Positions 34,188 through 42,362 of a stretch of DNA of 64,000 bases are shown here, piece by piece. The notes under the pieces were generated by a model, which saw only the letters and a list, made by a program, of their open reading frames with translations, was not told where the DNA came from and did no database searches. A program made the position numbers and the translations under genes. Every line of letters begins with the position of its first letter. Positions within the stretch are counted from its first letter, which is position 1. The stretch is from contig CBIFVZ010000010.1 in the NCBI GenBank assembly GCA_966185765.1, positions 1-64,000 of the forward strand, given 5' to 3'. The DNA comes from CBIFVZ01 sp966185765 (lineage in GTDB: Bacteria > Pseudomonadota > Gammaproteobacteria > Enterobacterales > Enterobacteriaceae).

Positions 34188-34577
34188 ATGAAGAAACCTG
34201 TTATCGCGATACTGACCGCCGCTGTGCTGTTAGCGACAAGTGCCAGCACGCTGGCGCGTGACCTGGAAGAGGATATGGATATTCTCAACGGTAACCTGCG
34301 CACTGTGCTGAAAACCGATGATGCGGGGGAGATGAAAAACGCCCTCACCACCATGCGCGCTGCGGCGCTGGACGCACAAAAGGCAACGCCGCCTAAGCTT
34401 GCCGGCAAAGCGACGGATAGCCCGGAAATGCAGGAGTATCGCCACGGTCTTGATTTGCTGGTCGGCCAGATTGACGGTGCGCTAAAGTTGGTGGCAGAGG
34501 GAAAAATTCCTGAGGCAAAGGCCGCCGCAGAAGACTTTAAGCAGACCCGCAACACTTACCACAAGAAATTCCGCTAA
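34188..34577 (+). CDS. cybC: Soluble cytochrome b562
   Basis: The 129-residue precursor starts at ATG 34188 after GAGGATGTGAGCC. A signal peptide ends near STLA|RDLEE. The heme ligands are conserved: Met in DLEEDMDIL near the mature N-terminus and His in NTYHKKFR at the C-terminus. It is a four-helix-bundle periplasmic electron carrier of unknown partner. The centre (MRAAALDAQKATPPKL) is identical to E. coli. It sits directly after pmbA; in E. coli nrdGD follow, but here they do not. Confidence 0.95.
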   Translation: MKKPVIAILTAAVLLATSASTLARDLEEDMDILNGNLRTVLKTDDAGEMKNALTTMRAAALDAQKATPPKLAGKATDSPEMQEYRHGLDLLVGQIDGALKLVAEGKIPEAKAAAEDFKQTRNTYHKKFR

Positions 34578-34583
34578 TCGCTC

Positions 34584-34608
34584 AGGCCGGGTTTTCCCGG
34601 CTTTTTTA
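34584..34608 (+). terminator. Terminator of cybC
   Basis: GCCGGG and CCCGGC arms with a TTTT loop are followed by T6, 9 bp after the stop codon. Confidence 0.9.
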
Positions 34609-34711
34609 TGCGTTTTACGGGATGTGACGCAAAACGCACGCGTGATGCTGTGCGCTCAGGAATCCTTTCGCTAAAGTTACGCACAAATCTGCCAGCACAA
34701 AGGAGGGGAGC

Positions 34712-35380
34712 ATGGGCAACTTTATTGGCTTTAAGCCTGACGCACTGAATTTTTTGCAGCTGCTGAGCCAGAATAATAACAAGGAGTGGTTCCGCGCTAA
34801 TCGTGAAACGTATGATGAAGGCATTGTTGCACCACTGCGCCTGCTGGTTGATGCGCTGGCGCCGGACATGCTGGTTATTGACGATCTGCTGGAGGTCCGT
34901 CCAGCGGTTGGTAAAACGCTGTCGCGTATTCACCGCGATACACGCTTCTCTCACGATAAATCACCTTATCGCAGCAACGTCTGGATTGCGTTTAAACGCC
35001 CGCGTAAAACGCTCTCTGACTCACCGACCTTTTTCTTTGAAATCATGCCGGATGGCTGGCGTTATGGCATGGGGTATTACAGTGCGTCGCGTACGACCAT
35101 GACGCGTTTTCGCGACTATATTGCCGATAATCCGCGCAGTTTTTTGGCAACGGTCGCAGATATTCGCACCGGATTTGCACTGGAAGGTGAAAGCTACAAG
35201 CGTCCTCTGTTAAAAGACCAGCAACCAGCGCTGGCGGACTGGTACAACAAAAAAACCTTTGCGCTGATAGATGAACGCCGGGATATGGCACCGCTCTATG
35301 GGCCTGAGCTGGTCGCTATCTTACGTGAGGCATTCGGGCGTCTGGCGCCGCTTTATCAGATTCTTACGCGTCTGAGTTAG
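34712..35380 (+). CDS. DUF2461 (TIGR02453 family) protein
   Basis: The 222-residue protein starts at ATG 34712 with a strong AAAGGAGGGGAGC site. It is a full DUF2461 protein: FIGFKPDALNFLQLLSQNNN at the start, EWFRANRETYD, then SRIHRDTRFSHDKSPYRSN, the most conserved motif of the family. The motif YYSASRTTMTRFRDYIADN follows. No function is established. It is cytoplasmic and lacks membrane segments. It lies in the accessory region past cybC, probably transcribed alone. Confidence 0.88.
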   Translation: MGNFIGFKPDALNFLQLLSQNNNKEWFRANRETYDEGIVAPLRLLVDALAPDMLVIDDLLEVRPAVGKTLSRIHRDTRFSHDKSPYRSNVWIAFKRPRKTLSDSPTFFFEIMPDGWRYGMGYYSASRTTMTRFRDYIADNPRSFLATVADIRTGFALEGESYKRPLLKDQQPALADWYNKKTFALIDERRDMAPLYGPELVAILREAFGRLAPLYQILTRLS

Positions 35381-35646
35381 CGGCTGAGTGAACTATTTTT
35401 TGGCATTTTGTGCTCATTTTGGGGCGTTTTCTTCTCGCGACAGTGTGGCGTGGCAGGCATTTGCTGGAACAATTTTCTACTTTTGTGCGCCTGGGCCTGG
35501 TTTCATACTATGATCTTCATTTTTCTTATTATTTTTGGATGAAACATTCATAACGGCCTGCATCCCTGCTATTGCCGGGCTGTGTTACATTGGCAGCGTT
35601 ATCCGTCAGGAATAGATACAGACATGTGATTTCAGGGAGAAGAAAT

Positions 35647-35979
35647 ATGAACAAGGCGCTGTTGCTTATTGCCGGATTACTGTGCGTGTCGTCAAACATC
35701 GCCTGGGCGGCGCGGGGCTGCCAGGAGTGTGTCACGGTGAATGAGGCAAAGCAGATGCACGATGATGCACGTGTAACGCTTGAGGGTAAAATCACCGGTC
35801 GTACGGGTGACGACGACAATTACTGGTTGCGTGATAGTACCGGGCGTATCGCCATTGATGTGGAAGACTGCGATGACGATAAGCGGCTTATTGGTAAGCA
35901 GGTGCGTGTTGTAGGGAATATCGACCGGGATGATGACGGCGCAAAGCTTGATGCGGACAGACTTATCCGTCTTAACTAA
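35647..35979 (+). CDS. Periplasmic BOF (OB-fold) stress protein, YgiW/YdeI family
   Basis: The start at ATG 35647 follows AGGGAGAAGAAAT, giving 110 residues; the frame further upstream is rejected. The signal peptide is MNKALLLIAGLLCVSSNIAWA. The mature protein is an NirD/YgiW/YdeI-type OB-fold: VNEAKQMHDDARVTLEGKI, DDDNYWLRDSTGRIAIDVED, GKQVRVVGNIDRDDDG. Family members bind cations or small ligands and aid stress tolerance. It is unusual in starting with a CQEC motif (GCQECV) just after the signal and in being very Asp-rich. Confidence 0.88.
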   Translation: MNKALLLIAGLLCVSSNIAWAARGCQECVTVNEAKQMHDDARVTLEGKITGRTGDDDNYWLRDSTGRIAIDVEDCDDDKRLIGKQVRVVGNIDRDDDGAKLDADRLIRLN

Positions 35980-36049
35980 TCACTTCCTCTGCCGGGCTAT
36001 CTTTTGCCGCCCGGCGACTTCTCTGATGTAGTCCCTCTCGCAGCACTTC

Positions 36050-36097
36050 GCCTGCGATCTTCATCACAAAAATTCACTTCAATTATTACTCGCAGGC
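36050..36097. promoter_or_regulatory. Widely spaced inverted repeat, candidate MdcR operator
   Basis: GCCTGCGA at 36050-36057 and its exact reverse complement TCGCAGGC at 36090-36097 are separated by 32 AT-rich bases, about four helical turns centre to centre. Such spacing suits a LysR tetramer. The left arm overlaps the candidate CRP site. Binding is inference. Confidence 0.4.
36053..36068 (+). promoter_or_regulatory. Candidate CRP site upstream of mdcA
   Basis: TGCGA-TCTTCA-TCACA differs from the TGTGA-N6-TCACA consensus by one base. It lies 133-148 bp before the mdcA start, in a region that must contain the mdc promoter. Confidence 0.45.
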
Positions 36098-36200
36098 TAA
36101 CGATTCGTTCGTCGGGTTAATTGATACCCCTGCGTCTGCGGTGCAAACTTTCTCCAGCGTTAAGCAAATCAACATGATTCGCTCAATCAGGAGGTTAAGA

Positions 36201-37856
36201 ATGTTATCCGGGCAAACGCCAGTGCGGCAATGGAACACGCGCCGTACAGAGAAACAGCGGCGCATAGCGTCCGTTCCCGTCAGCGGCAAGGTGCTTCCCA
36301 CCGCTGAACTTACTGACATGCTGGAAAAGCTGATAGCGCCAGGCGACAGAGTGGTACTGGAGGGCAACAACCAGAAGCAGGCGGACTTTCTCTCCCGCAC
36401 CCTGGCGCAGGTTAATCCGCAGAAAGTGCACGATCTCCATATGATCATGCCAAGCGTCGGGCGCAGTGAACACCTCGATATCTTCGAAAAGGGCATCGCC
36501 CGCAAGCTCGACTTTTCGTTCTCTGGCACCCAAAGCCTGCGTATTTCGCAACTGCTGGAAGACGGTGCGCTGGAAATCGGCGCGATTCATACCTACATCG
36601 AACTCTACTCCCGCCTGTATGTTGACCTTGTCCCCAACGTGGCGTTAATTGCCGGTTACAAAGCCGACCGCAAGGGCAACTTGTACACCGGGCCGAGCAC
36701 CGAAGACACGCCAGCACTGGTTGAAGCCGCGGCGTTTCGCGACGGCATCGTCATCGCGCAGGTCAATGAGCTGGTGGACGATGAAACCGACCTGCCGCGT
36801 GTGGACATTCCTGGCTCGTGGGTAGATTTTGTGGTGGTGGCCGATAAGCCGTTCTTTATTGAGCCGCTGTTTACCCGCGACCCGCGCCTCATCAAGCAGG
36901 AGCACATCCTGATGGCGATGATGGCAATTAAAGGCATCTACGCCGAGCACCAGGTGCAGTCGCTCAACCACGGTATTGGTTTTAATACCGCCGCCATTGA
37001 GCTGCTGCTACCGACCTACGGCGAGCAGCTGGGTCTGAAAGGCAAAATCTGTAAGCACTGGACGCTAAACCCCCACCCGACGCTGATTCCCGCCATCGAA
37101 AGCGGCTGGGTGGACAGCGTGCATTGTTTTGGTGGCGAGCTGGGTATGGAAGAGTACATCCGCGCACGCCCGGATGTGTTCTTTACCGGCGCCGACGGCT
37201 CTATGCGCTCTAACCGTGCGCTCTGCCAGCTGGCAGGCCAGTATGCGGTTGATATGTTCATTGGCTCGACGCTCCAGATTGACGGCCTTGCTAACTCCTC
37301 CACCGTGACTCGCGGTCGCCTGTCTGGTTTTGGTGGTGCGCCGAACATGGGACACGACCCGCATGGTCGCCGCCACGCTACACCGGCCTGGCTCAACATG
37401 ATGACCGAGCCAGACCCGATGCAGCGCGGTAAAAAGCTGGTGGTGCAGATGGTGGAAACCTTCCAGGCGGGCGTGAAACCCACGTTTGTTGAAAAACTTG
37501 ATGCAGTTGATGTCGCAAAAGCCGCCGGGATGCCGCTGGCACCGGTGATGATTTACGGCGACGACGTCACCCACGTGCTCACCGAAGAGGGTATCGCCTA
37601 CCTGTACCGAGCTGAAAGTTTGGAAGAACGCCGGGCGATGGTAGCAGCGGTTGCTGGCATTACCGATATCGGCCTGGGCGTGGACGCAAAACGCGTCACA
37701 GCACTGCGCCAGAGCGGCAAAGTGGTCTACCCGGAAGATATCGGCATCCGCCGTACCGACGCCACCCGTTCTTTGTTGGCCGCAGGCAGCGTCGCTGACC
37801 TGGTGGAGTGGTCAGGCGGGCTTTATAACCCACCGGCAAAATTCCGGAGCTGGTAA
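36201..37856 (+). CDS. mdcA: Malonate decarboxylase alpha subunit (malonyl-S-ACP:acetate ACP-transferase)
   Basis: The start at ATG 36201 (MLSGQTPVRQW) after AGGAGG gives 551 residues, the length of Klebsiella MdcA. The protein exchanges the acetyl group on the ACP thiol for malonyl, starting the decarboxylation cycle. The body includes HDLHMIMPSVGRSEHLD, GYKADRKGNLYTGPSTEDTP, and GFGGAPNMGHDPHGRRH near residue 380. It is the first of eight genes in the Klebsiella order. The stop codon overlaps the mdcB start (TAATG). Confidence 0.97.
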   Translation: MLSGQTPVRQWNTRRTEKQRRIASVPVSGKVLPTAELTDMLEKLIAPGDRVVLEGNNQKQADFLSRTLAQVNPQKVHDLHMIMPSVGRSEHLDIFEKGIARKLDFSFSGTQSLRISQLLEDGALEIGAIHTYIELYSRLYVDLVPNVALIAGYKADRKGNLYTGPSTEDTPALVEAAAFRDGIVIAQVNELVDDETDLPRVDIPGSWVDFVVVADKPFFIEPLFTRDPRLIKQEHILMAMMAIKGIYAEHQVQSLNHGIGFNTAAIELLLPTYGEQLGLKGKICKHWTLNPHPTLIPAIESGWVDSVHCFGGELGMEEYIRARPDVFFTGADGSMRSNRALCQLAGQYAVDMFIGSTLQIDGLANSSTVTRGRLSGFGGAPNMGHDPHGRRHATPAWLNMMTEPDPMQRGKKLVVQMVETFQAGVKPTFVEKLDAVDVAKAAGMPLAPVMIYGDDVTHVLTEEGIAYLYRAESLEERRAMVAAVAGITDIGLGVDAKRVTALRQSGKVVYPEDIGIRRTDATRSLLAAGSVADLVEWSGGLYNPPAKFRSW

Positions 37857-38710
37857 TGAAACTACAGCCGCAGACAGGCAGCCTGGCGTGTGCGCGACAA
37901 CTGGCGAGCCTTGCCACACAAAGCCTGATAGATGAAGCGCGTCTTAGCCCTAAGCCCGGGCTGGTGGACAGCCGTGGTAGCGGCGCGCACCAGGACCTGA
38001 CGCTGGCGCTAATGGAGCGCTCTGCCCGCAGCCTGACGCCGACCTTTTACTCGCTGGCGCTGCAAAGCTGGCAGAGGCCGGTTGATATCGCGCTGCGCCA
38101 GACTGTCGGGCGGCTTGGGCGCGAAGGTGAGGCGCAGATGATGGCAGCGACGGGGGGCGTGAATACCCACCGTGGCGCTATCTGGGCGCTGGGGCTGCTG
38201 GTGAGCGCGGCAGCGATGCAAAGGGACAATACGGATGCACAGGCGATAGTGCAGACGGCGGCCGAACTGGCGAAACTGCCAGATAGCGCGGCACCGAAGG
38301 TATTCAGCAAGGGCCTGCGGGCCACGCACCGCTACCGGGTATCCGGCGCGCGTGAGGAGGCACAGTCTGGCTTCCCACACATCATGTCCCTGGCGCTGCC
38401 GCAGTTGCGCGAAAGCCGCAGCATGGGCGCCAGTGAAAGCGAAGCACAGCTTGATGCGCTGATGGCCATCATGACCACGCTCAGTGACACCTGCGTGCTG
38501 TCCCGGGCGGGGCTTGAAGGACTCCAGGTCATGCAGCACGGCGCGCGTGCCGTGCTGGCGGCAGGCGGTTGCGCGCAACCGCAGGGCAGGGCGGCGCTGG
38601 CGATGCTGGATAAGCAGATGCTCAGGCTAAACGCCTCACCGGGCGGTGCGGCAGATTTACTGGCCGCTACGTTGCTCCTTGACCGCATCGTGCAGTCAGT
38701 CCTGCTATGA
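37856..38710 (+). CDS. mdcB: Triphosphoribosyl-dephospho-CoA synthase MdcB
   Basis: The 284-residue protein belongs to the CitG/MdcB family. It makes 2'-(5''-triphosphoribosyl)-3'-dephospho-CoA from ATP and dephospho-CoA, the precursor of the malonate decarboxylase prosthetic group. Family signatures are LSPKPGLVDSRGSGAHQDL at residues 30-48, TGGVNTHRGAIW near residue 98, and the late acidic motif LSDTCVLSR. Translation is coupled to mdcA through a 1-base overlap. MdcG, the partner transferase, is encoded further on in the same operon. Confidence 0.95.
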   Translation: MKLQPQTGSLACARQLASLATQSLIDEARLSPKPGLVDSRGSGAHQDLTLALMERSARSLTPTFYSLALQSWQRPVDIALRQTVGRLGREGEAQMMAATGGVNTHRGAIWALGLLVSAAAMQRDNTDAQAIVQTAAELAKLPDSAAPKVFSKGLRATHRYRVSGAREEAQSGFPHIMSLALPQLRESRSMGASESEAQLDALMAIMTTLSDTCVLSRAGLEGLQVMQHGARAVLAAGGCAQPQGRAALAMLDKQMLRLNASPGGAADLLAATLLLDRIVQSVLL

Positions 38711-38739
38711 ATGCAGACAAACCGAATTAAGAGGGTGTT

Positions 38740-39039
38740 ATGGAACACATTACTTTGTCACTTGCGGCAACCCGCAATGCCCACGGGCGCGCGCTGGCGG
38801 GCGTCGTCGGTTCAGGCGATATGGAAGTGCTGTTTAGCGCTGATAACGGCAGTACGCTGAGCGTGGAAATCACCACCTCGGTAGATAACAGTCAGGCGCG
38901 CTGGCAGGCGTTGTTTGACCGCATCGCGCTCACCGGCAGCCTGCCCGCAGGCCGGATGCAGATTCATGATTTTGGGGCGACGCCGGGCGTGGCGCGTATC
39001 CGTATCGAACAGGTGTTTGAGGAGGTGAGCCATGCGTGA
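38740..39039 (+). CDS. mdcC: Malonate decarboxylase acyl carrier protein (delta subunit)
   Basis: The 99-residue protein has the Klebsiella MdcC length. The attachment serine of the triphosphoribosyl-dephospho-CoA group is S25 in VVGSGDMEVL, matching the known Ser-25 site. Its cofactor thiol carries acetyl and malonyl groups through the catalytic cycle. The stop overlaps the mdcD start by 8 bp. Confidence 0.96.
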   Translation: MEHITLSLAATRNAHGRALAGVVGSGDMEVLFSADNGSTLSVEITTSVDNSQARWQALFDRIALTGSLPAGRMQIHDFGATPGVARIRIEQVFEEVSHA

Positions 39040-39865
39040 CGACAGCAGTTTTATTGAACTGAGAGCGCGCGAACGAGCCAGAGCGCTGCTTGATGATGGC
39101 AGCTATCGTGAACTCCTCGACCCGTTTGCGGGCATTATCTCGCCGTGGCTTGGGCCGCAGGGCATTGTGCCGCAGGCCGATGACGGCATGGTGGTGGCTA
39201 AAGGCACCATTAACGGCAAACCGGCGGTGGTGGTGGCCATTGAAGGCGCGTTCCAGGGCGGCAGCATGGGCGAAGTGTCCGGTGCCAAAATGGCCGCCGC
39301 GCTGGAGCTGGCGGCAGAAGATAACCGCAACGGCATTCCCACCCAGGCCGTACTGAGCCTGGAAACCGGCGGTGTGCGTTTACAGGAGGCTAACCTGGGG
39401 CTGGCGGCTATTGCCGATATCCACGCCGCCATTGTCGACCTGCGTCGCTATACGCCGGTGATTGGCATTGTGGCTGGCACCGTGGGCTGCTTTGGCGGTA
39501 TGTCGATAGCCGCTGCGCTGTGCAGTTACCTGATTGTCACCCGCGAGGCGCGCCTGGGGTTGAACGGTCCGCAGGTCATTGAGCAGGAAGCGGGCATTGA
39601 AGAGTACGACTCCCGCGACCGCCCGTTTATCTGGAGCATGACCGGCGGTGAGGCGCGTTATCACAGTGGACTGGTGGATAGCCTGGTGGCGGACGGCATC
39701 AACGCGGTCAAAGAGGCCGTAAACGGCTTTATTGCCAAAGGTGTACCGGCGCAACACCGCACGGATAACTACCAGTGGTATCTCGACCGGCTGATGAATT
39801 TTGATACCCGCCAGCAGGCCGACAGCGCGCAGATCAACGCGATTTATGGGGAGGTGAACAAATGA
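39032..39865 (+). CDS. mdcD: Malonate decarboxylase beta subunit (malonyl-S-ACP decarboxylase)
   Basis: The 277-residue protein has the carboxyltransferase/crotonase-like fold of the MdcD family: RERARALLDDGSYRELLDPF at residues 11-30, ADDGMVVAKGTINGKPAVVVA, and GTVGCFGGMSIAAALCSY, an oxyanion-hole segment. With MdcE it decarboxylates malonyl-S-ACP to acetyl-S-ACP and CO2. It overlaps mdcC by 8 bp and mdcE by 4 bp (ATGA), showing tight translational coupling. Confidence 0.96.
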   Translation: MRDDSSFIELRARERARALLDDGSYRELLDPFAGIISPWLGPQGIVPQADDGMVVAKGTINGKPAVVVAIEGAFQGGSMGEVSGAKMAAALELAAEDNRNGIPTQAVLSLETGGVRLQEANLGLAAIADIHAAIVDLRRYTPVIGIVAGTVGCFGGMSIAAALCSYLIVTREARLGLNGPQVIEQEAGIEEYDSRDRPFIWSMTGGEARYHSGLVDSLVADGINAVKEAVNGFIAKGVPAQHRTDNYQWYLDRLMNFDTRQQADSAQINAIYGEVNK

Positions 39866-40662
39866 GCCAGACACAAAGCCGAGGTGCGACCTGGCTTGCA
39901 AAACTTGCGCCCAATGCCCAGCGCATGGGCGGGCTGTGCCCGTCAGTGCAGGTGGCTGATGGTGACATTGGCGGTGAAGCCGCGCGCTTTATTGCCGTGG
40001 TGCCGGATGCTAACAACCACTACCCGCGCGCCGCGCACGGCGAAGTCGGGCTGCTGGAGGGCTGGACGCTGGGTAAAGTGGTGAGCGAAACCATCGCCGA
40101 AGACGCCGATAAAGCGCACAAGCGCGCCATTGTTGCCGTGATTGATGTGCCGAGCCAGGCCTACGGGCGACGCGAAGAGGCGTTCGGCATCCATCAGGCA
40201 CTGGCCGGAGCCGCTGCCGCTTATGCCAGTGCGCGTCTTGCCGGGCATCCGGTGATTGGCCTGATTGTTGGCAAAGCGATGTCCGGGGCATTCCTCGCCC
40301 ACGGCTATCAGGCTAACCGGCTGATTGCCTTTAACGACAGCGGCGTCCAGATCCACGCGATGGGGAAAGCGTCTGCTGCACGTATTACGCTCAGGAGCGT
40401 GGCGGAGCTTGAGAAGCTGGCTTCCACCATCCCGCCAATGGCTTACGATATCAGTAACTACAAAACCCTGGGGCTGCTTTCTGCACTTTTAGCTATCAGC
40501 AACCCGGATGCGCCGACGTCTGACGACCTCGCGCTGGTTGAACGCACGCTTGAGCAGGCGGTGGCTGACGCCCGTCAGGACAACACGCTGAAAACGCGCC
40601 TCGGCGCGGAAAACCGCCGCAGTTCGGCGCTGGTTCGCGAACGACTGCGCGACGCCTGGTAA
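39862..40662 (+). CDS. mdcE: Malonate decarboxylase gamma subunit
   Basis: The 266-residue protein is the MdcE partner of MdcD. Visible family pieces include VIDVPSQAYGRREEAFGIHQ at residues 94-113, GLIVGKAMSGAFLAHGYQANR, and FNDSGVQIHAMGKASAARIT. Together with MdcA, C and D it forms the cytosolic, non-sodium-pumping enzyme complex. A 119-bp gap with a hairpin separates it from the transporter gene mdcF. Confidence 0.96.
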   Translation: MSQTQSRGATWLAKLAPNAQRMGGLCPSVQVADGDIGGEAARFIAVVPDANNHYPRAAHGEVGLLEGWTLGKVVSETIAEDADKAHKRAIVAVIDVPSQAYGRREEAFGIHQALAGAAAAYASARLAGHPVIGLIVGKAMSGAFLAHGYQANRLIAFNDSGVQIHAMGKASAARITLRSVAELEKLASTIPPMAYDISNYKTLGLLSALLAISNPDAPTSDDLALVERTLEQAVADARQDNTLKTRLGAENRRSSALVRERLRDAW

Positions 40663-40693
40663 CGCCCTGATTAAAACCTGCCAGACCGCCACG

Positions 40694-40717
40694 ACGGGTA
40701 CCTTATTCGGTGCCCGT
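40694..40717 (+). other. Hairpin between mdcE and mdcF
   Basis: ACGGGTACC and GGTGCCCGT form a 9-bp stem with one G-U pair and loop TTATTC. No T run follows at once; it may attenuate mdcFGH or protect the upstream mRNA. Confidence 0.4.
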
Positions 40718-40781
40718 CCGGCAGCGGCTGTAAAAAAATAACATCGCGCTCGTGCTCTTCCTTTTTAATAACTGGTGATAT

Positions 40782-41741
40782 ATGACTTATGTGATTATTC
40801 ATGCCCTTGCGCCTGTCTTTGTCATCATGCTGTTAGGCTTCTGGGCCGGTAAGGCAAAAATGGTGGATAACCAGAACGTGTCCTTACTGAATATTTTCGT
40901 GATGGATTTTGCGCTACCCGCCGCGCTGTTCAGCGCAACAGTACAGACGCCCTGGGCGGGCATTATTCAGCAGTCGCCGCTGGTGGTGGTGCTGACGCTC
41001 GCGATGTGGATAACCTGGGCTGTTATTTATTTCCTGGCGGTGAAGGTGTTCCATAAATCTCCGCAGGATGCGGCGGTGCTGACGCTTACCGTCGCCCTGC
41101 CGAACTATGCCGCGCTGGGCCTGCCGATTCTTGGCGCGGTGTTGGGCGAAGGGCCGTCAACGTCACTGTCGGTTGCGGTCTCCATTGCCTGCGGTTCCGT
41201 GTTGATGACGCCAGTATGCCTGCTGGTGCTGGAGCGTGAAAAAGCGCGTGCCGCCGGTGGCCAGACCGGCTCCACGCTTGCCATGTTACCGGTGCTGATG
41301 TGGCGCTCGTTTAAAAAGCCCATCGTGCTTGGGCCGCTGCTGGGGGTTATTCTTTCAGCGCTGGGTATCCGCATGCCGGATCTGGTGCTGGCCGCGCTTA
41401 AGCCGCTGGGGCTTGCCGCGACCGCCGCCGCGCTGTTCCTGACCGGCGTTATCCTCTCGGCCCGCCGCCTGAAAATTAACATGATGGTGATTATCTCCAG
41501 CATCACCACCATGCTTATCCAGCCGTTTATCGCCTGGGGCATTGTGCTGGCGTTGGGCCTGCATGGTCAGGTTGCGATTACCGCCGTATTAATGGTGGCG
41601 CTGTCTGCGGGGTTCTTTGGCGTAGTGTTCGGCAACCGTTTTGGCGTGCAGTCGCCGGATGCGGAAGCGGTGCTGCTGATAAGCTCGGTTCTGTGTATCC
41701 TGACGCTGCCGCTGTTTATCTCATTAACTTCAGGAATGTAA
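40782..41741 (+). CDS. mdcF: Malonate transporter MdcF, auxin efflux carrier family
   Basis: The 319-residue protein has about ten hydrophobic segments in two halves, with a central cytoplasmic loop near LEREKARAAGGQTG, as in the AEC family. Conserved stretches include HALAPVFVIMLLGFWAGK at the N-terminus and VALPNYAALGLPILGAV near residue 110, which holds the crossover Asn-Pro-like motif. Its position inside the operon supports malonate uptake. It ends 3 bp before mdcG. Confidence 0.92.
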   Translation: MTYVIIHALAPVFVIMLLGFWAGKAKMVDNQNVSLLNIFVMDFALPAALFSATVQTPWAGIIQQSPLVVVLTLAMWITWAVIYFLAVKVFHKSPQDAAVLTLTVALPNYAALGLPILGAVLGEGPSTSLSVAVSIACGSVLMTPVCLLVLEREKARAAGGQTGSTLAMLPVLMWRSFKKPIVLGPLLGVILSALGIRMPDLVLAALKPLGLAATAAALFLTGVILSARRLKINMMVIISSITTMLIQPFIAWGIVLALGLHGQVAITAVLMVALSAGFFGVVFGNRFGVQSPDAEAVLLISSVLCILTLPLFISLTSGM

Positions 41742-41744
41742 ATC

Positions 41745-42362
41745 ATGCAAACGCCGCAACCTCACGATCTGCTCTGGCTTGATGCCCCGGATGCGCTACA
41801 AGGTGCCGATGCACCCTGGGTGAGCGCCCAATGGCGGCCAGCGCTGCCGGTGGTCGTGCGGCGTGATATGCATCCCGACGGGCTTATTCCGGTTGGGGTG
41901 CGCGGGCTTAAGCGCGAGCAGCGTGCGGCGTGCTGGGTGGCGCCATCGCGTATTGTGAAGCGGGTTGTGCCGGAGTCGTTAGCCAACAGTCAGCAATTAT
42001 TACAGTCAGCGTTTGTTTCTCAGCAGCCGGTTCAGGCTGCCGTGCAACTCGCGCTGCGCGACTGGCCGTGGGACTGGGGCATTACCGGTAGCGTAGGCTA
42101 CGCGCTCGCAACAGGTGTCCCGGTGTTGCATGCCGACAGCGATCTGGATTTGCTTATTCGTGCACCTGAGCCGCTGGAGCCTGCGCAGCTTGAGCAGTGG
42201 CGGCGCATTACCTCGATGCTGCCCTGCCGGGTGGATACCCAGGTGGAAACCCCGCAGGGCGGTTTTGCACTGGCTGAATGGCTGCGCGAAGGTCAGGTAC
42301 TGCTGAAAACCGTTCTCGGGCCACGGCTCACTCGCGACCCGTGGCAACAGGAGACGTTATGA
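41745..42362 (+). CDS. mdcG: Phosphoribosyl-dephospho-CoA transferase (holo-ACP synthase) MdcG
   Basis: The 205-residue nucleotidyltransferase-fold protein has the catalytic acidic pair in LHADSDLDLLIRA and the substrate loop GITGSVGYALATG just upstream. It transfers the prosthetic group made by MdcB onto S25 of MdcC. Its stop overlaps the mdcH start (ATGA). DLLWLDAPDAL at the N-terminus is typical of this family. Confidence 0.94.
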   Translation: MQTPQPHDLLWLDAPDALQGADAPWVSAQWRPALPVVVRRDMHPDGLIPVGVRGLKREQRAACWVAPSRIVKRVVPESLANSQQLLQSAFVSQQPVQAAVQLALRDWPWDWGITGSVGYALATGVPVLHADSDLDLLIRAPEPLEPAQLEQWRRITSMLPCRVDTQVETPQGGFALAEWLREGQVLLKTVLGPRLTRDPWQQETL

